Below, one piece after another: positions 1 through 5,662 of a DNA stretch of 13,324 nucleotides. The notes beneath the pieces were generated by a model. That model did not search any database. It worked only from the letters and a program-made list of their open reading frames with translations, and was not told the DNA's origin. How positions within the stretch are numbered: position 1 is the stretch's first letter; every line of letters begins with the position of its first letter. The stretch spans positions 1 to 13,324 of the forward strand of contig DIVI01000213.1 in NCBI GenBank assembly GCA_002423305.1, in the 5' to 3' direction. Origin of the DNA: Methylococcus sp. UBA6136. Lineage in GTDB: Bacteria > Pseudomonadota > Gammaproteobacteria > Methylococcales > Methylococcaceae. The position numbers and the translations under genes were made by a program.

Positions 1-566
1 GCCAGCCTGGGCAGCATCACCTCGTTGAGCACCCGGTACTGCTCGGCCACCAGGGCATGGGCACGCTGGCAGATGGCGCTTAGGGTCTCCTGCGGGGTGA
101 GATTGTCGGGCTCGGTCCGGGTCGCGCCCAGCTCGGCGCGCTGGATCAGCCCGGCCGCGCGCACCTCGAAAAATTCATCAAGATTGGAGCATGAGATGCA
201 CAGAAAATTGAGCCGCTCCAAAAGGGGGGTCCGCTCATCCTTCGCCTGTTCCAGCACTCGCCGGTTGAACTCCAGCAGGCTCAGTTCCTGATTGATGTAT
301 AGCCGCCCATCAGTGAGGTCAACGCCGCCTTCCTCCACTGCCGGCAACAGGATCGCTTCGTCCGCGTTCCCATCGGTCGATCCCTCACCCACCATATACT
401 TGGCGGCGCGCACCATGCGGGTTGCCTTGGATGGGCCAAACCCCGGAATTTTGATGAGCTGATCGATGTCGGCGTTCGCGAGCTCCTCCACCGAAAAAAT
501 GCCATGTTCGGCAAGGATGGTTCGGGTGGTTTTGCCCACGCCTTTGATCTGTCGGGTCGTCGTCAA
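1..566 (-). CDS. ppk1: Polyphosphate kinase 1 with N-terminal helix-hairpin-helix extension (5' part; 3' end outside window)
   Basis: Ppk1 reversibly transfers the gamma phosphate of ATP onto inorganic polyphosphate. About 188 residues are visible. From about residue 88 the sequence is the Ppk1 N domain: LYINQELSLLEFNRRVLEQA, then PLLERLNF and SNLDEFFEVRAAGL, which match the family start. Before it, in the same frame with no stop, residues 6-58 form two helix-hairpin-helix motifs (KGVGKTTRTILAEHG and IPGFGPSKATRMVRAA), a fold that usually binds DNA without sequence specificity. Residues 59-87 look like an acidic linker. The frame is open upstream to a TGA at 608-606. I chose the TTG at 566 because an AGG lies 7 nt upstream and it keeps the whole HhH pair; GTG at 539 is possible. 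ATG codons at 416 and 395 lack a Shine-Dalgarno and would cut the HhH region. The gene lies 90 bp after msrB on the same strand and may be co-transcribed. Ppk1 identity is very secure; the exact start is not. Confidence 0.9.
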   Translation of the reverse strand, partial: MTTTRQIKGVGKTTRTILAEHGIFSVEELANADIDQLIKIPGFGPSKATRMVRAAKYMVGEGSTDGNADEAILLPAVEEGGVDLTDGRLYINQELSLLEFNRRVLEQAKDERTPLLERLNFLCISCSNLDEFFEVRAAGLIQRAELGATRTEPDNLTPQETLSAICQRAHALVAEQYRVLNEVMLPRL

Positions 567-656
567 GGAAATACCTGTGGTGTCATATTGGGGGAGGCCA
601 TGATATCAAGCCAGACCCGGCCGCGAGCATCGCCATTAGTCGATGCCAGATGCAAA

Positions 657-1127
657 TCAGGCAATGGATTCGTCAGCAAACTTCGCGAGGAACTCGCCAT
701 AGCCCTCCTCCGTCAGTTTTTCTCTGGGCACGAATCGAATAGCGGCGGAATTGATGCAATAACGAAGCCCGGTCGGTGCCGGGCCATCATTGAAAACATG
801 GCCGAGATGCGAATCGGCATGCCGACTGCGAACCTCGGTCCGCACCGAGAGCAAAGACCGATCCACGCGGGTCACGATATGGTCATCGACGATGGGCCGG
901 CAGAAGCTGGGCCAGCCGGTGCCGGAGTCAAATTTGTCGACCGAACTGAACAGTGGCTCGCCGGAAACCACATCGACGTATATCCCCTCGGCATGGTTAT
1001 CCCAGTAGGGATTCTGAAATGGCCGCTCGGTGCCGTCTGTCTGAGTGATGCGGAACTGCTCGTCGGTCAGCGCCGCACGCAACTCCTCGGGGGTGGGTTT
1101 CTTGAAACAGGAACAATCCCAGGACAT
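657..1127 (-). CDS. msrB: Peptide-methionine (R)-S-oxide reductase MsrB, zinc-less type
   Basis: MsrB reduces methionine-R-sulfoxide in proteins, repairing oxidative damage, usually with thioredoxin. The 156-residue protein carries the SelR-fold landmarks: FDSGTGWPSFCRP (66-78), DSHLGHVFNDGP (105-116) and RYCINSAAIRF (122-132). The family places the catalytic Cys in RYCxN, here C124. The two CxxC zinc pairs of E. coli-type MsrB are absent: the sites read VDVVSGEPL and RSRHADSHLG, so this is the metal-free form. The usual resolving Cys just before GWPSF is Thr70; C76, directly after GWPSF, is a candidate replacement, and C5 and C7 are also present. The frame runs open to 1331, but ATG 1127 has a good GGAG 8 nt upstream and gives the normal family length, while ATG 1154 has none. 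There is no signal peptide from this start, so it is probably cytoplasmic. Confidence 0.95.
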   Translation of the reverse strand: MSWDCSCFKKPTPEELRAALTDEQFRITQTDGTERPFQNPYWDNHAEGIYVDVVSGEPLFSSVDKFDSGTGWPSFCRPIVDDHIVTRVDRSLLSVRTEVRSRHADSHLGHVFNDGPAPTGLRYCINSAAIRFVPREKLTEEGYGEFLAKFADESIA

Positions 1128-1135
1128 GAAAGTGT

Positions 1136-1139
1136 CTCC
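1136..1139 (-). promoter_or_regulatory. Ribosome binding site that fixes the msrB start
   Basis: GGAG on the minus strand, 8 nt upstream of ATG 1127. The alternative upstream ATG at 1154 has no purine-rich sequence before it, so this site decides the start. Confidence 0.75.
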
Positions 1140-1270
1140 AAATAGATGCGTCATGAAATGAATACGACCGGAATGGATGCTCACCATTCCGCAAAAGGCC
1201 AGCGTCAGCGATAAAGTTTGAGTCAGAAAGACACCACGAATCAATATCAAGCTGGAGCCTGGGTAGAAAA

Positions 1271-1390
1271 GTGTCATCCTGAAACTGTGATAGCAGCCGA
1301 AGAATCGCAGGCTAAGAGCAACACACAGCAAGGGGCAAGGCCTGGGTGGGGGCCATAGGACGAGATCCCTCGTTGCTCTCGGGATGACAC
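1271..1390. repeat. Palindromic repeat element, copy 1
   Basis: The unit begins gtgtcatcct (1271-1280) and ends gggatgacac (1381-1390), terminal inverted repeats matching at 9 of 10 bases. Internal landmarks are gatagcagccga, gcaaggcct and gagatccctcg. It is followed after 10 bp by a second copy of about 80% identity by eye. The plan (tgtcatcctgag ... gaaggatctc ... gagatcc ... gggatgaca) resembles a class of dispersed palindromic repeats I remember from many bacterial genomes; it encodes no protein and could be a non-autonomous, MITE-like element. Confidence 0.8.
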
Positions 1391-1400
1391 GGAAAAGGCG

Positions 1401-1522
1401 GTGTCATCTTGAGGCTGTGATAGCAGCCGAAGGATCTCAGGCTACGGGCACCGGACGGGAACGGGGGCAAGGCCTGCTTGGGGGGCCGTAGGGCGAGATC
1501 CCTCGTTACACTCGGGATGACA
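1401..1522. repeat. Palindromic repeat element, copy 2
   Basis: Second copy in the same orientation, offset by 130 bp. Ends are gtgtcatctt (1401-1410) and gggatgaca (1514-1522). An inner inverted repeat pairs cgaaggatctc (1428-1438) with gagatccctcg (1495-1505) at 10 of 11 bases, so the unit can fold as one long stem. It differs from copy 1 by substitutions and a few small indels in the middle. A further partial match to the start of the unit, gtgccatcccggagcc near 1535-1550, may be a decayed third copy. Confidence 0.8.
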
Positions 1523-1620
1523 ATAAAAATCCCGGTGCCATCCCGGAGCCAGAATTCGGCATGCCAACTTCCCGGAGGGCATCAAGTCCCTCATCGGGGC
1601 CGGACCATCCTCCCCTTTCC

Positions 1621-1629
1621 TGCTATACT
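1621..1629 (+). promoter_or_regulatory. Probable extended -10 promoter for the riboswitch-btuB transcript
   Basis: TGCTATACT is a TGn plus a near-consensus -10 hexamer (TATACT), 14 bp before the start of the B12 aptamer, so transcription would begin at about 1636. No convincing -35 hexamer sits 17 bp upstream, which is acceptable for an extended -10 promoter. This is inference from motif and position. Confidence 0.6.
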
Positions 1630-1642
1630 GCCGGCCGCTTTC

Positions 1643-1822
1643 GAGGTGCTCAGGGTGTGTCTTCACCCTGGGTTAAACGGGAAGTCGGTGAGGAGCCATC
1701 CAAAGCCGACGCTGCCCCCGCAACGGTAAATCGGTCAACGCTTGCCACTCAGCCACTGTGCATCCGCATGGGAAGGCGGCCAGCAGGTCCCAGGGACCAC
1801 CGATGAGCCCGGATACCGGCCC
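1643..1822 (+). ncRNA. Cobalamin (adenosylcobalamin) riboswitch aptamer
   Basis: All conserved blocks of the cobalamin family appear in order: gaggtgct (1643-1650), ttaaacgggaa (1673-1683), cggtg, the core gctgcccccgcaac (1711-1724), gccactgtgc (1752-1761), gggaaggc (1770-1777), cgatgagccc and the 3' B12 box agcccggataccggcc (1806-1821). Family knowledge: binding of adenosylcobalamin to this aptamer switches off the downstream gene. The downstream gene is a BtuB-like receptor, the classic target. The expression platform at 1841-1894 is annotated separately. Confidence 0.95.
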
Positions 1823-1840
1823 CGGAACATTCCACCGACC

Positions 1841-1855
1841 GTTGCGGAGGGCAGC
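1841..1855 (+). promoter_or_regulatory. Antiterminator strand complementary to the riboswitch core
   Basis: gttgcggagggcagc is the reverse complement of the conserved aptamer core gctgcccccgcaac (1711-1724) with a single bulged A (1848), giving 14 base pairs. Its last six bases (1850-1855) are also the start of the terminator left arm. The two pairings exclude each other: without ligand the core can pair here and block the terminator; with ligand the core is held in the aptamer and the terminator forms. The pairing is seen directly; the mechanism is inferred. Confidence 0.7.
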
Positions 1856-1894
1856 GCCGGCTCGATGTCCGTGGCCGGCTGTGCCTGTCTTTTT
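1850..1894 (+). terminator. Ligand-controlled intrinsic terminator of the btuB riboswitch
   Basis: Left arm ggcagcgccggc (1850-1861) pairs with gccggctgtgcc (1874-1885) at 10 of 12 positions around a 12-nt loop and is followed by tgtcttttt (1886-1894). This is a GC-rich stem with a T run, 80 bp before the btuB ATG, and implies control at transcription elongation. Confidence 0.8.
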
Positions 1895-1973
1895 CGTCGA
1901 TCCGATGCTGTCTCTGTAACTTTCTCTCATGCCGTGCGGGTGTGCTCGGCTTAACGAAAGGCAGAACCATCAG

Positions 1974-3866
1974 ATGAAACTCGCTCTTCGCCAGCCAATG
2001 CTGGCCATACTTGCTATCCAAACTCTCCCGCTCCAGGCTGCAGAAGATGCCGTCCCGGAACTGGAAACCACCGTCGTCACCGCCAACCGCTATGAGTCGT
2101 CCGAACGCGAGTCGGGCACGTCCATTACCGTCATTACCGCCAAGGAAATCGAGCAGAGGCAACTGCTGACTGTTGCCGACATCATGCGACTGGTCCCCGG
2201 TCTTGATGTCATCAACAACGGCGGGCTCGGTAGGAGAACCTCCGTGTATACCCGTGGTGCCGGATCGGGACAAACGTTGGTACTGATCGACCAGGTCGAA
2301 ATGAATGACCCGTCTGCCCCGGTTGGTTCGTTTGATTTTGCCAACCTGATGGTTGATGACATCGAGCGCATCGAAATCCTGCGGGGGGGCGAAAGCGCCC
2401 TCTACGGGTCCGATGCCATTGGTGGCGTCATCAACATCGTCACCAAAAAGGGCAAGGGCAAGCCAAAGTTCAACCTTGAGTCGCAGGGGGGCAGTTATGA
2501 CACCTTCAAGGTAAAGGGCAGTGCATCCGGGGAAATCGACGACTTCAATTACGCGGCCACGGCCAGCGAAACCCAGACACACGGGTTTTCCACCGCGGAT
2601 TATCTCTGGGGTAACCCGGAACGTGACTGGTACCGCAATACCACCTTTGACGGCCGGGCAGGTTACCAGGCTATGGAGGATCTCGATTTCGGGGTCAACC
2701 TCCGTTACAACCACGGCAAAACCGCATTGGATTACATGATGGGTAACGAGTACAACCCGATCCATCCATATGCACCCGTCGACGCCCTGAACTACACGGG
2801 GACCACCAGCGAGTTGTTCACGCGAGGCTTCACCCACTTCAAGGTGCTTGACGACTTGTGGGAACAGACCCTGGGTATTGGCTACAGCCAGACTAATCGC
2901 AATTACAGCAATTGGGACCCCAGCCTGCCCTACGATCTCTCGGGCGACTATCAGGGCACCAAGATCAAGGGCGACTGGCAAAACATTTTCCGCCTGACCA
3001 CCAACAACACCCTCACACTCGGGCTGGAAGACGAGGAAGATCAATTAATGAACGAGAGTGAGAACTTGGGCACACAAAGCTACAACACCCAGGGCTACTA
3101 TCTTTCCGATCAGTTCTCCCTGTTTGATCGCTCGTTCACGACCGCTTCGGTGCGCTACTCGGATAACAACCGCTCCGGCAGCAAGGCGACCTGGAGCCTG
3201 ACCGAGGCCGTGCTGTTCAACGAGACCGGCAGCAAGCTAAAGGGCAACGTCGGCACGGGATTCAAGGTACCAACACTGTACGAGCTCAACGCCCCCTTCT
3301 ATGGCAACCCCGACCTCAAACCGGAAACCAGCTTCAACTGGGATATCGGTTTTGAACAGGGCTTTTTCGATCAAACCGTGCAATTCGGCGCGACCTATTT
3401 CTCGAATCAGTTCAACAACCTGATTCAAGCTGATCCCGCCAACTTCTGGATTGCCGAGAACATCAATAGCGCTACCGCCAGCGGCGTCGAAGCCTTTTTC
3501 CAGATCAATCCCATGGACGACCTCGTCCTGCGCGGCAACTACACCTACGATGACACCCTGGATAAGGAGACAGACTCTCCCTTACTCCTTCGCCCCCGCA
3601 ACAAAGGCAACTTTGAGGCCAACTACCGCTTCCTGAAGGGTGCCGATATCAACTTCATGGTGATTGCCGTTGGCGAGAAGGATGGCGTACTCGGCACCCG
3701 GATACCAGGTTATGCCATTGCCAACCTGGCCGGCAGCTATCAGGTCCACCCCAACGTCAAGCTGTTCGCCCGCATCGACAATCTGTTTAACAAGGAATAT
3801 CAGGAAGTCTATGGCTATGGCACCACCCGTTTGGCGGGTTATGGCGGCGTTTCTTTGACATACTGA
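1974..3866 (+). CDS. btuB: TonB-dependent vitamin B12 outer-membrane receptor BtuB
   Basis: BtuB takes up cobalamins across the outer membrane using TonB energy. The 630-residue protein has a signal peptide (MKLALRQPMLAILAIQ, likely cut near LQA-AED, residues 20-24), a TonB box ETTVVTANR (31-39) close to E. coli BtuB DTLVVTANR, a plug domain with LYGSDAIGGVINIVTKKG, and a beta-barrel ending in an aromatic residue (GVSLTY), the usual signal for outer-membrane insertion. The length fits the family. The frame is open from 1929, but ATG 1974 starts a proper signal peptide and has AAAGG 12 nt upstream; the extra 15 residues look unlike a leader. Expression is controlled by the cobalamin riboswitch directly upstream, which strongly supports B12 rather than siderophore as the substrate. 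No other B12 transport genes follow; the transcript probably ends at 4033-4056. Confidence 0.95.
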   Translation: MKLALRQPMLAILAIQTLPLQAAEDAVPELETTVVTANRYESSERESGTSITVITAKEIEQRQLLTVADIMRLVPGLDVINNGGLGRRTSVYTRGAGSGQTLVLIDQVEMNDPSAPVGSFDFANLMVDDIERIEILRGGESALYGSDAIGGVINIVTKKGKGKPKFNLESQGGSYDTFKVKGSASGEIDDFNYAATASETQTHGFSTADYLWGNPERDWYRNTTFDGRAGYQAMEDLDFGVNLRYNHGKTALDYMMGNEYNPIHPYAPVDALNYTGTTSELFTRGFTHFKVLDDLWEQTLGIGYSQTNRNYSNWDPSLPYDLSGDYQGTKIKGDWQNIFRLTTNNTLTLGLEDEEDQLMNESENLGTQSYNTQGYYLSDQFSLFDRSFTTASVRYSDNNRSGSKATWSLTEAVLFNETGSKLKGNVGTGFKVPTLYELNAPFYGNPDLKPETSFNWDIGFEQGFFDQTVQFGATYFSNQFNNLIQADPANFWIAENINSATASGVEAFFQINPMDDLVLRGNYTYDDTLDKETDSPLLLRPRNKGNFEANYRFLKGADINFMVIAVGEKDGVLGTRIPGYAIANLAGSYQVHPNVKLFARIDNLFNKEYQEVYGYGTTRLAGYGGVSLTY

Positions 3867-3895
3867 TCGAGCGATCCTGATCCGACCACTTCCGT

Positions 3896-3927
3896 CCCCG
3901 CCACACCCTTTTTTGAGTGCGGCGGGG
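3896..3927 (+). other. GC-rich hairpin downstream of btuB
   Basis: ccccgccacac (3896-3906) pairs with gtgcggcgggg (3917-3927) at 10 of 11 positions; the loop contains a T run. No T run follows the stem, so it is not a standard intrinsic terminator; it may stabilise the btuB mRNA 3' end. Confidence 0.45.
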
Positions 3928-4032
3928 CAAGCTGGCCGGACACTCAACATCAACATACAGCAAGCCCTGGCCCGCCTGAATCCTGGGGCATTTGCATTTA
4001 ATTCAAATAATTCAAAACACGTCCGAACCATT

Positions 4033-4056
4033 TCCGACTATTACAGTCGGATTTTT
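4033..4056 (+). terminator. Intrinsic terminator after btuB
   Basis: tccgact (4033-4039) and agtcgga (4045-4051) form a perfect 7-bp stem with a 5-nt loop, followed directly by TTTTT (4052-4056). It lies 167 bp after the btuB stop. The rest of 3867-4147 shows no gene; the open frames there are not protein-like. Confidence 0.75.
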
Positions 4057-4147
4057 GGGTTGGCAAGCACACTTGCTTTTCGCCCTGTACCTGCCTCGAT
4101 TCTTTTTGGCTCGGGAAACCAACGAGCTCATCACCGGAACAATTTCA

Positions 4148-4504
4148 ATGAAACTACGAATCACCCTGTCAGCCTTGATCCTGTCTGTCACCATTACCGG
4201 TGTCAGTTTCGCCGCTGGCGGTCCGATGAATGAAGACCTGACGTCGCTTGCCGTGCCCGCCCAAAAGGCTCTGGATGCCGGCAAGGCAGGTGATGCAGCC
4301 GGCTTCCAGACAGAAGCAGAAGCCGCGCTGACCCAAGCTCGCACCATGCTGGATTCGGCAGCACAACAGCGAATCTGCGGCAAATTGAAGCGGGCGATTG
4401 ATACCAGCAAATCCGGTGACCTTGCCGGTGCTACCCAAATGGTTGAAGAATCCATGCGCGACATGAAAAAAGCCGGCGCACCCAAGTTTGGTGGTGGCAG
4501 CTGA
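4148..4504 (+). CDS. Small exported alpha-helical protein with internal repeat, weakly SmbP-like
   Basis: This 118-residue protein has a signal peptide (MKLRITLSALILSVTI..., cut near SFA-AGG, residues 20-24), so it is periplasmic or secreted. The mature part of about 95 residues is predicted helical and contains a repeat: KALDAGKAGDAAG (40-52) matches RAIDTSKSGDLAG (82-94), each followed by an acidic helix. The plan recalls the small metal-binding protein SmbP of Nitrosomonas, but the His-rich ligands of SmbP are absent, so metal binding is not supported. A single Cys (C78) and a glycine-rich tail (FGGGS) are present. The frame is open from 3992; ATG 4148 is chosen because the signal peptide starts there. 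The Shine-Dalgarno is weak (GGA about 10 nt upstream). The btuB terminator upstream suggests a separate transcript. Function unknown. Confidence 0.75.
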   Translation: MKLRITLSALILSVTITGVSFAAGGPMNEDLTSLAVPAQKALDAGKAGDAAGFQTEAEAALTQARTMLDSAAQQRICGKLKRAIDTSKSGDLAGATQMVEESMRDMKKAGAPKFGGGS

Positions 4505-4537
4505 TTCGCGGCTCTTAAATTCAAAATTGCCAAAACA

Positions 4538-4564
4538 CTTACCGCCCCCAAACCGGGCGGTAAG
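4538..4564. other. Perfect 10-bp hairpin between the small exported protein and the RAYT unit
   Basis: cttaccgccc (4538-4547) and gggcggtaag (4555-4564) pair perfectly around a 7-nt loop. No T run follows on the plus strand, but on the minus strand it is followed by tgtttt. It may end the upstream gene or protect its mRNA. It stops 14 bp before the left end of the transposase unit, which could also reflect insertion next to a hairpin, a habit of Y1 transposases. Confidence 0.55.
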
Positions 4565-4578
4565 TCATAACTCCTCAC

Positions 4579-4600
4579 GGGGTCAGGTCTTGTCTTTTGC
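4579..4600 (+). repeat. Left terminal inverted repeat of the RAYT unit
   Basis: Starts ggggtcaggtcttg and ends cttttgc. It matches the reverse complement of 5459-5480 with one mismatch at position 15 of 22. It ends 24 bp before the transposase ATG. Confidence 0.85.
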
Positions 4601-4624
4601 CTATCCAGAGGCTACCTTACCTCC

Positions 4625-5476
4625 ATGTCCAGGCCATTACGAATAGAATTTCCCGGTGCGCTGTATCACGTGACCTCCCGTGGAGATGGACGCGAGGCGA
4701 TTTACCTGGACGATGACGACAAGATCCTCTTCCTTAGCGTGCTTGCGAAGGTAGTGCGTGGATTCAACTGGGCGATCCATGCGTATTGCCTGATGGACAA
4801 CCATTACCACCTGCTGATCGAAACGGCGGACGGCAACCTGGCAAGGGGCATGCGCCAGTTGAACGGGATTTACACTCAGCGCTTCAACCGCCGGCATGAG
4901 CGTGTGGGCCACGTGTTTCAGGGCCGGTACAAGGCCATCCTTGTTCAGAAGGAAGCCTACCTTCTGGAGTTGGCCCGCTATGTCGTGCTCAACCCGGTCA
5001 GGGCAGGGATGGTGACGCACCCTGAACAATGGACCTGGAGCAGCTATCGCGCGACAACCGGGGCATGCGAAACACCCCCATGGCTGACGACCGCATGGCT
5101 ACTTTCCGGATTTTCAGAACGGCGCGAGCAATCCACCAGATGCTATGCCGCTTTCGTAGCGGACGGCCTGCATCAGGCGACACCCTGGAACGATTTGCGT
5201 CATCAGATTTTCCTCGGTTCGGAATCTTTTGTCGCAAGCATGCAGGCCAGGATCGACTCGGAGACCCCCTCGCGGGAGATCCCCGCGATTCAACAGAGGC
5301 CCTTGCCCAAACCGCTGGCCGAAATTGCTGCGGCACATGCACGTGATGAGGCCATTGCCCAGGCCTATGCTTCCGGTGGATATAGCCTGAAAGACATTGG
5401 CGACTACTTCGGCTTGCATTATTCAAGGGTCAGTCGCATTTTGAAAAATCACCAGATAGCAAAAGGCAAGACCTGA
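4625..5476 (+). CDS. REP-associated tyrosine transposase (Y1_Tnp / RAYT family)
   Basis: This 283-residue protein belongs to the IS200-like single-strand transposases that cut DNA with one tyrosine inside an HUH nuclease fold. The N-terminus RPLRIEFPGALYHVTSRG is typical of RAYTs. The HUH metal motif is HYH (60-62, in DNHYHLLIET). The best catalytic tyrosine candidate is Y119 in LARYVVLNPVRAGMV, the conserved helix, with N123 and R126 in register. Residues about 252-275 (GYSLKDIGDYFGLHYSRVSR) form a helix-turn-helix, common at the C-terminus of this family. No frameshift or missing motif is seen, so it may be active. AGAGG lies 14 nt before ATG 4625. The last codons and the TGA stop lie inside the right inverted repeat. 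Confidence 0.92.
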   Translation: MSRPLRIEFPGALYHVTSRGDGREAIYLDDDDKILFLSVLAKVVRGFNWAIHAYCLMDNHYHLLIETADGNLARGMRQLNGIYTQRFNRRHERVGHVFQGRYKAILVQKEAYLLELARYVVLNPVRAGMVTHPEQWTWSSYRATTGACETPPWLTTAWLLSGFSERREQSTRCYAAFVADGLHQATPWNDLRHQIFLGSESFVASMQARIDSETPSREIPAIQQRPLPKPLAEIAAAHARDEAIAQAYASGGYSLKDIGDYFGLHYSRVSRILKNHQIAKGKT

Positions 5477-5480
5477 CCCC
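5459..5480 (-). repeat. Right terminal inverted repeat of the RAYT unit
   Basis: Inverted copy of 4579-4600, ending caagacctgacccc. It contains the transposase stop codon (TGA at 5474-5476), so the protein's last five residues (AKGKT) come from repeat sequence. Confidence 0.85.
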
Positions 5481-5616
5481 TTCCATCAATGAGACGGCTC
5501 CGTGCCCAGAAATCCAATACTCATGGGGCTTCGAGGGTGCTCTCTCGTACGGTAAACAGTGGCCGTCTTAATAGAATAAAAAGGGACGAATTCGCCCAGC
5601 CAGAAAGGATGGTTTT

Positions 5617-5658
5617 GGGGCCATTGCAAGGACAATACCTTCGCGATGGCCCCGCTAC
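5617..5658 (-). repeat. REP-like hairpin with GTAG head
   Basis: On the minus strand GTAG (5658-5655) is followed after one base by a strong imperfect stem: ggggccat (5653-5646 read in reverse) pairs with atggcccc, with inner aagg/cctt pairs around a 6-nt loop. GTAG directly 5' of a hairpin is the known hallmark of REP sequences recognised by RAYT enzymes. It lies 137 bp past the RAYT unit and 5 bp downstream of the OmpA-like gene's stop, a typical REP position. No T run follows, so it is not a standard terminator. Only one copy is seen here. Confidence 0.45.
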
Positions 5659-5662
5659 TTGA

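Larger units (their letters stand above)
4579..5480 (+). mobile_element. RAYT/Y1 transposase unit bounded by 22-bp inverted repeats
   Basis: The unit is the single transposase gene plus terminal inverted repeats at 4579-4600 and 5459-5480 that match at 21 of 22 positions. Outer ends read ggggtcaggtcttg on the left and caagacctgacccc on the right. The gene has intact motifs and the ends are nearly identical, so the unit is recent or conserved. IS200/IS605-like enzymes normally make no target duplication, and none is obvious. Confidence 0.8.

Noticed and set aside
504..1145. Plus-strand open frame of 213 codons over msrB and the ppk1 start
   Set aside because: Both genes on the opposite strand have unmistakable family motifs; this translation is not protein-like.
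1128..1331. N-terminal extension of MsrB from upstream starts
   Set aside because: The good Shine-Dalgarno is before 1127, the extension has no homology to MsrB, and it reaches into the repeat copy at 1271.
1271..1522. Possible CRISPR-like array
   Set aside because: Only two long units with no short conserved repeat and unique spacer pattern; they are whole-unit duplications with terminal inverted repeats.
1929..1973. Upstream ATG adding 15 residues to BtuB
   Set aside because: The added residues are Cys/Arg-rich and would sit before a normal signal peptide; ATG 1974 gives the expected N-terminus.
1749..3044. Long minus-strand open frame (431 codons) antisense to btuB and the riboswitch
   Set aside because: It lies opposite a clearly real TonB receptor and a structured RNA; its protein has no recognisable motif, and long antisense frames are common in GC-rich genes.
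4012..4578. Minus-strand open frame of 188 codons over the small exported protein
   Set aside because: The plus-strand frame has a proper signal peptide and an internal repeat; the minus-strand frame would run through the terminator at 4033-4056 and the hairpin at 4538-4564.
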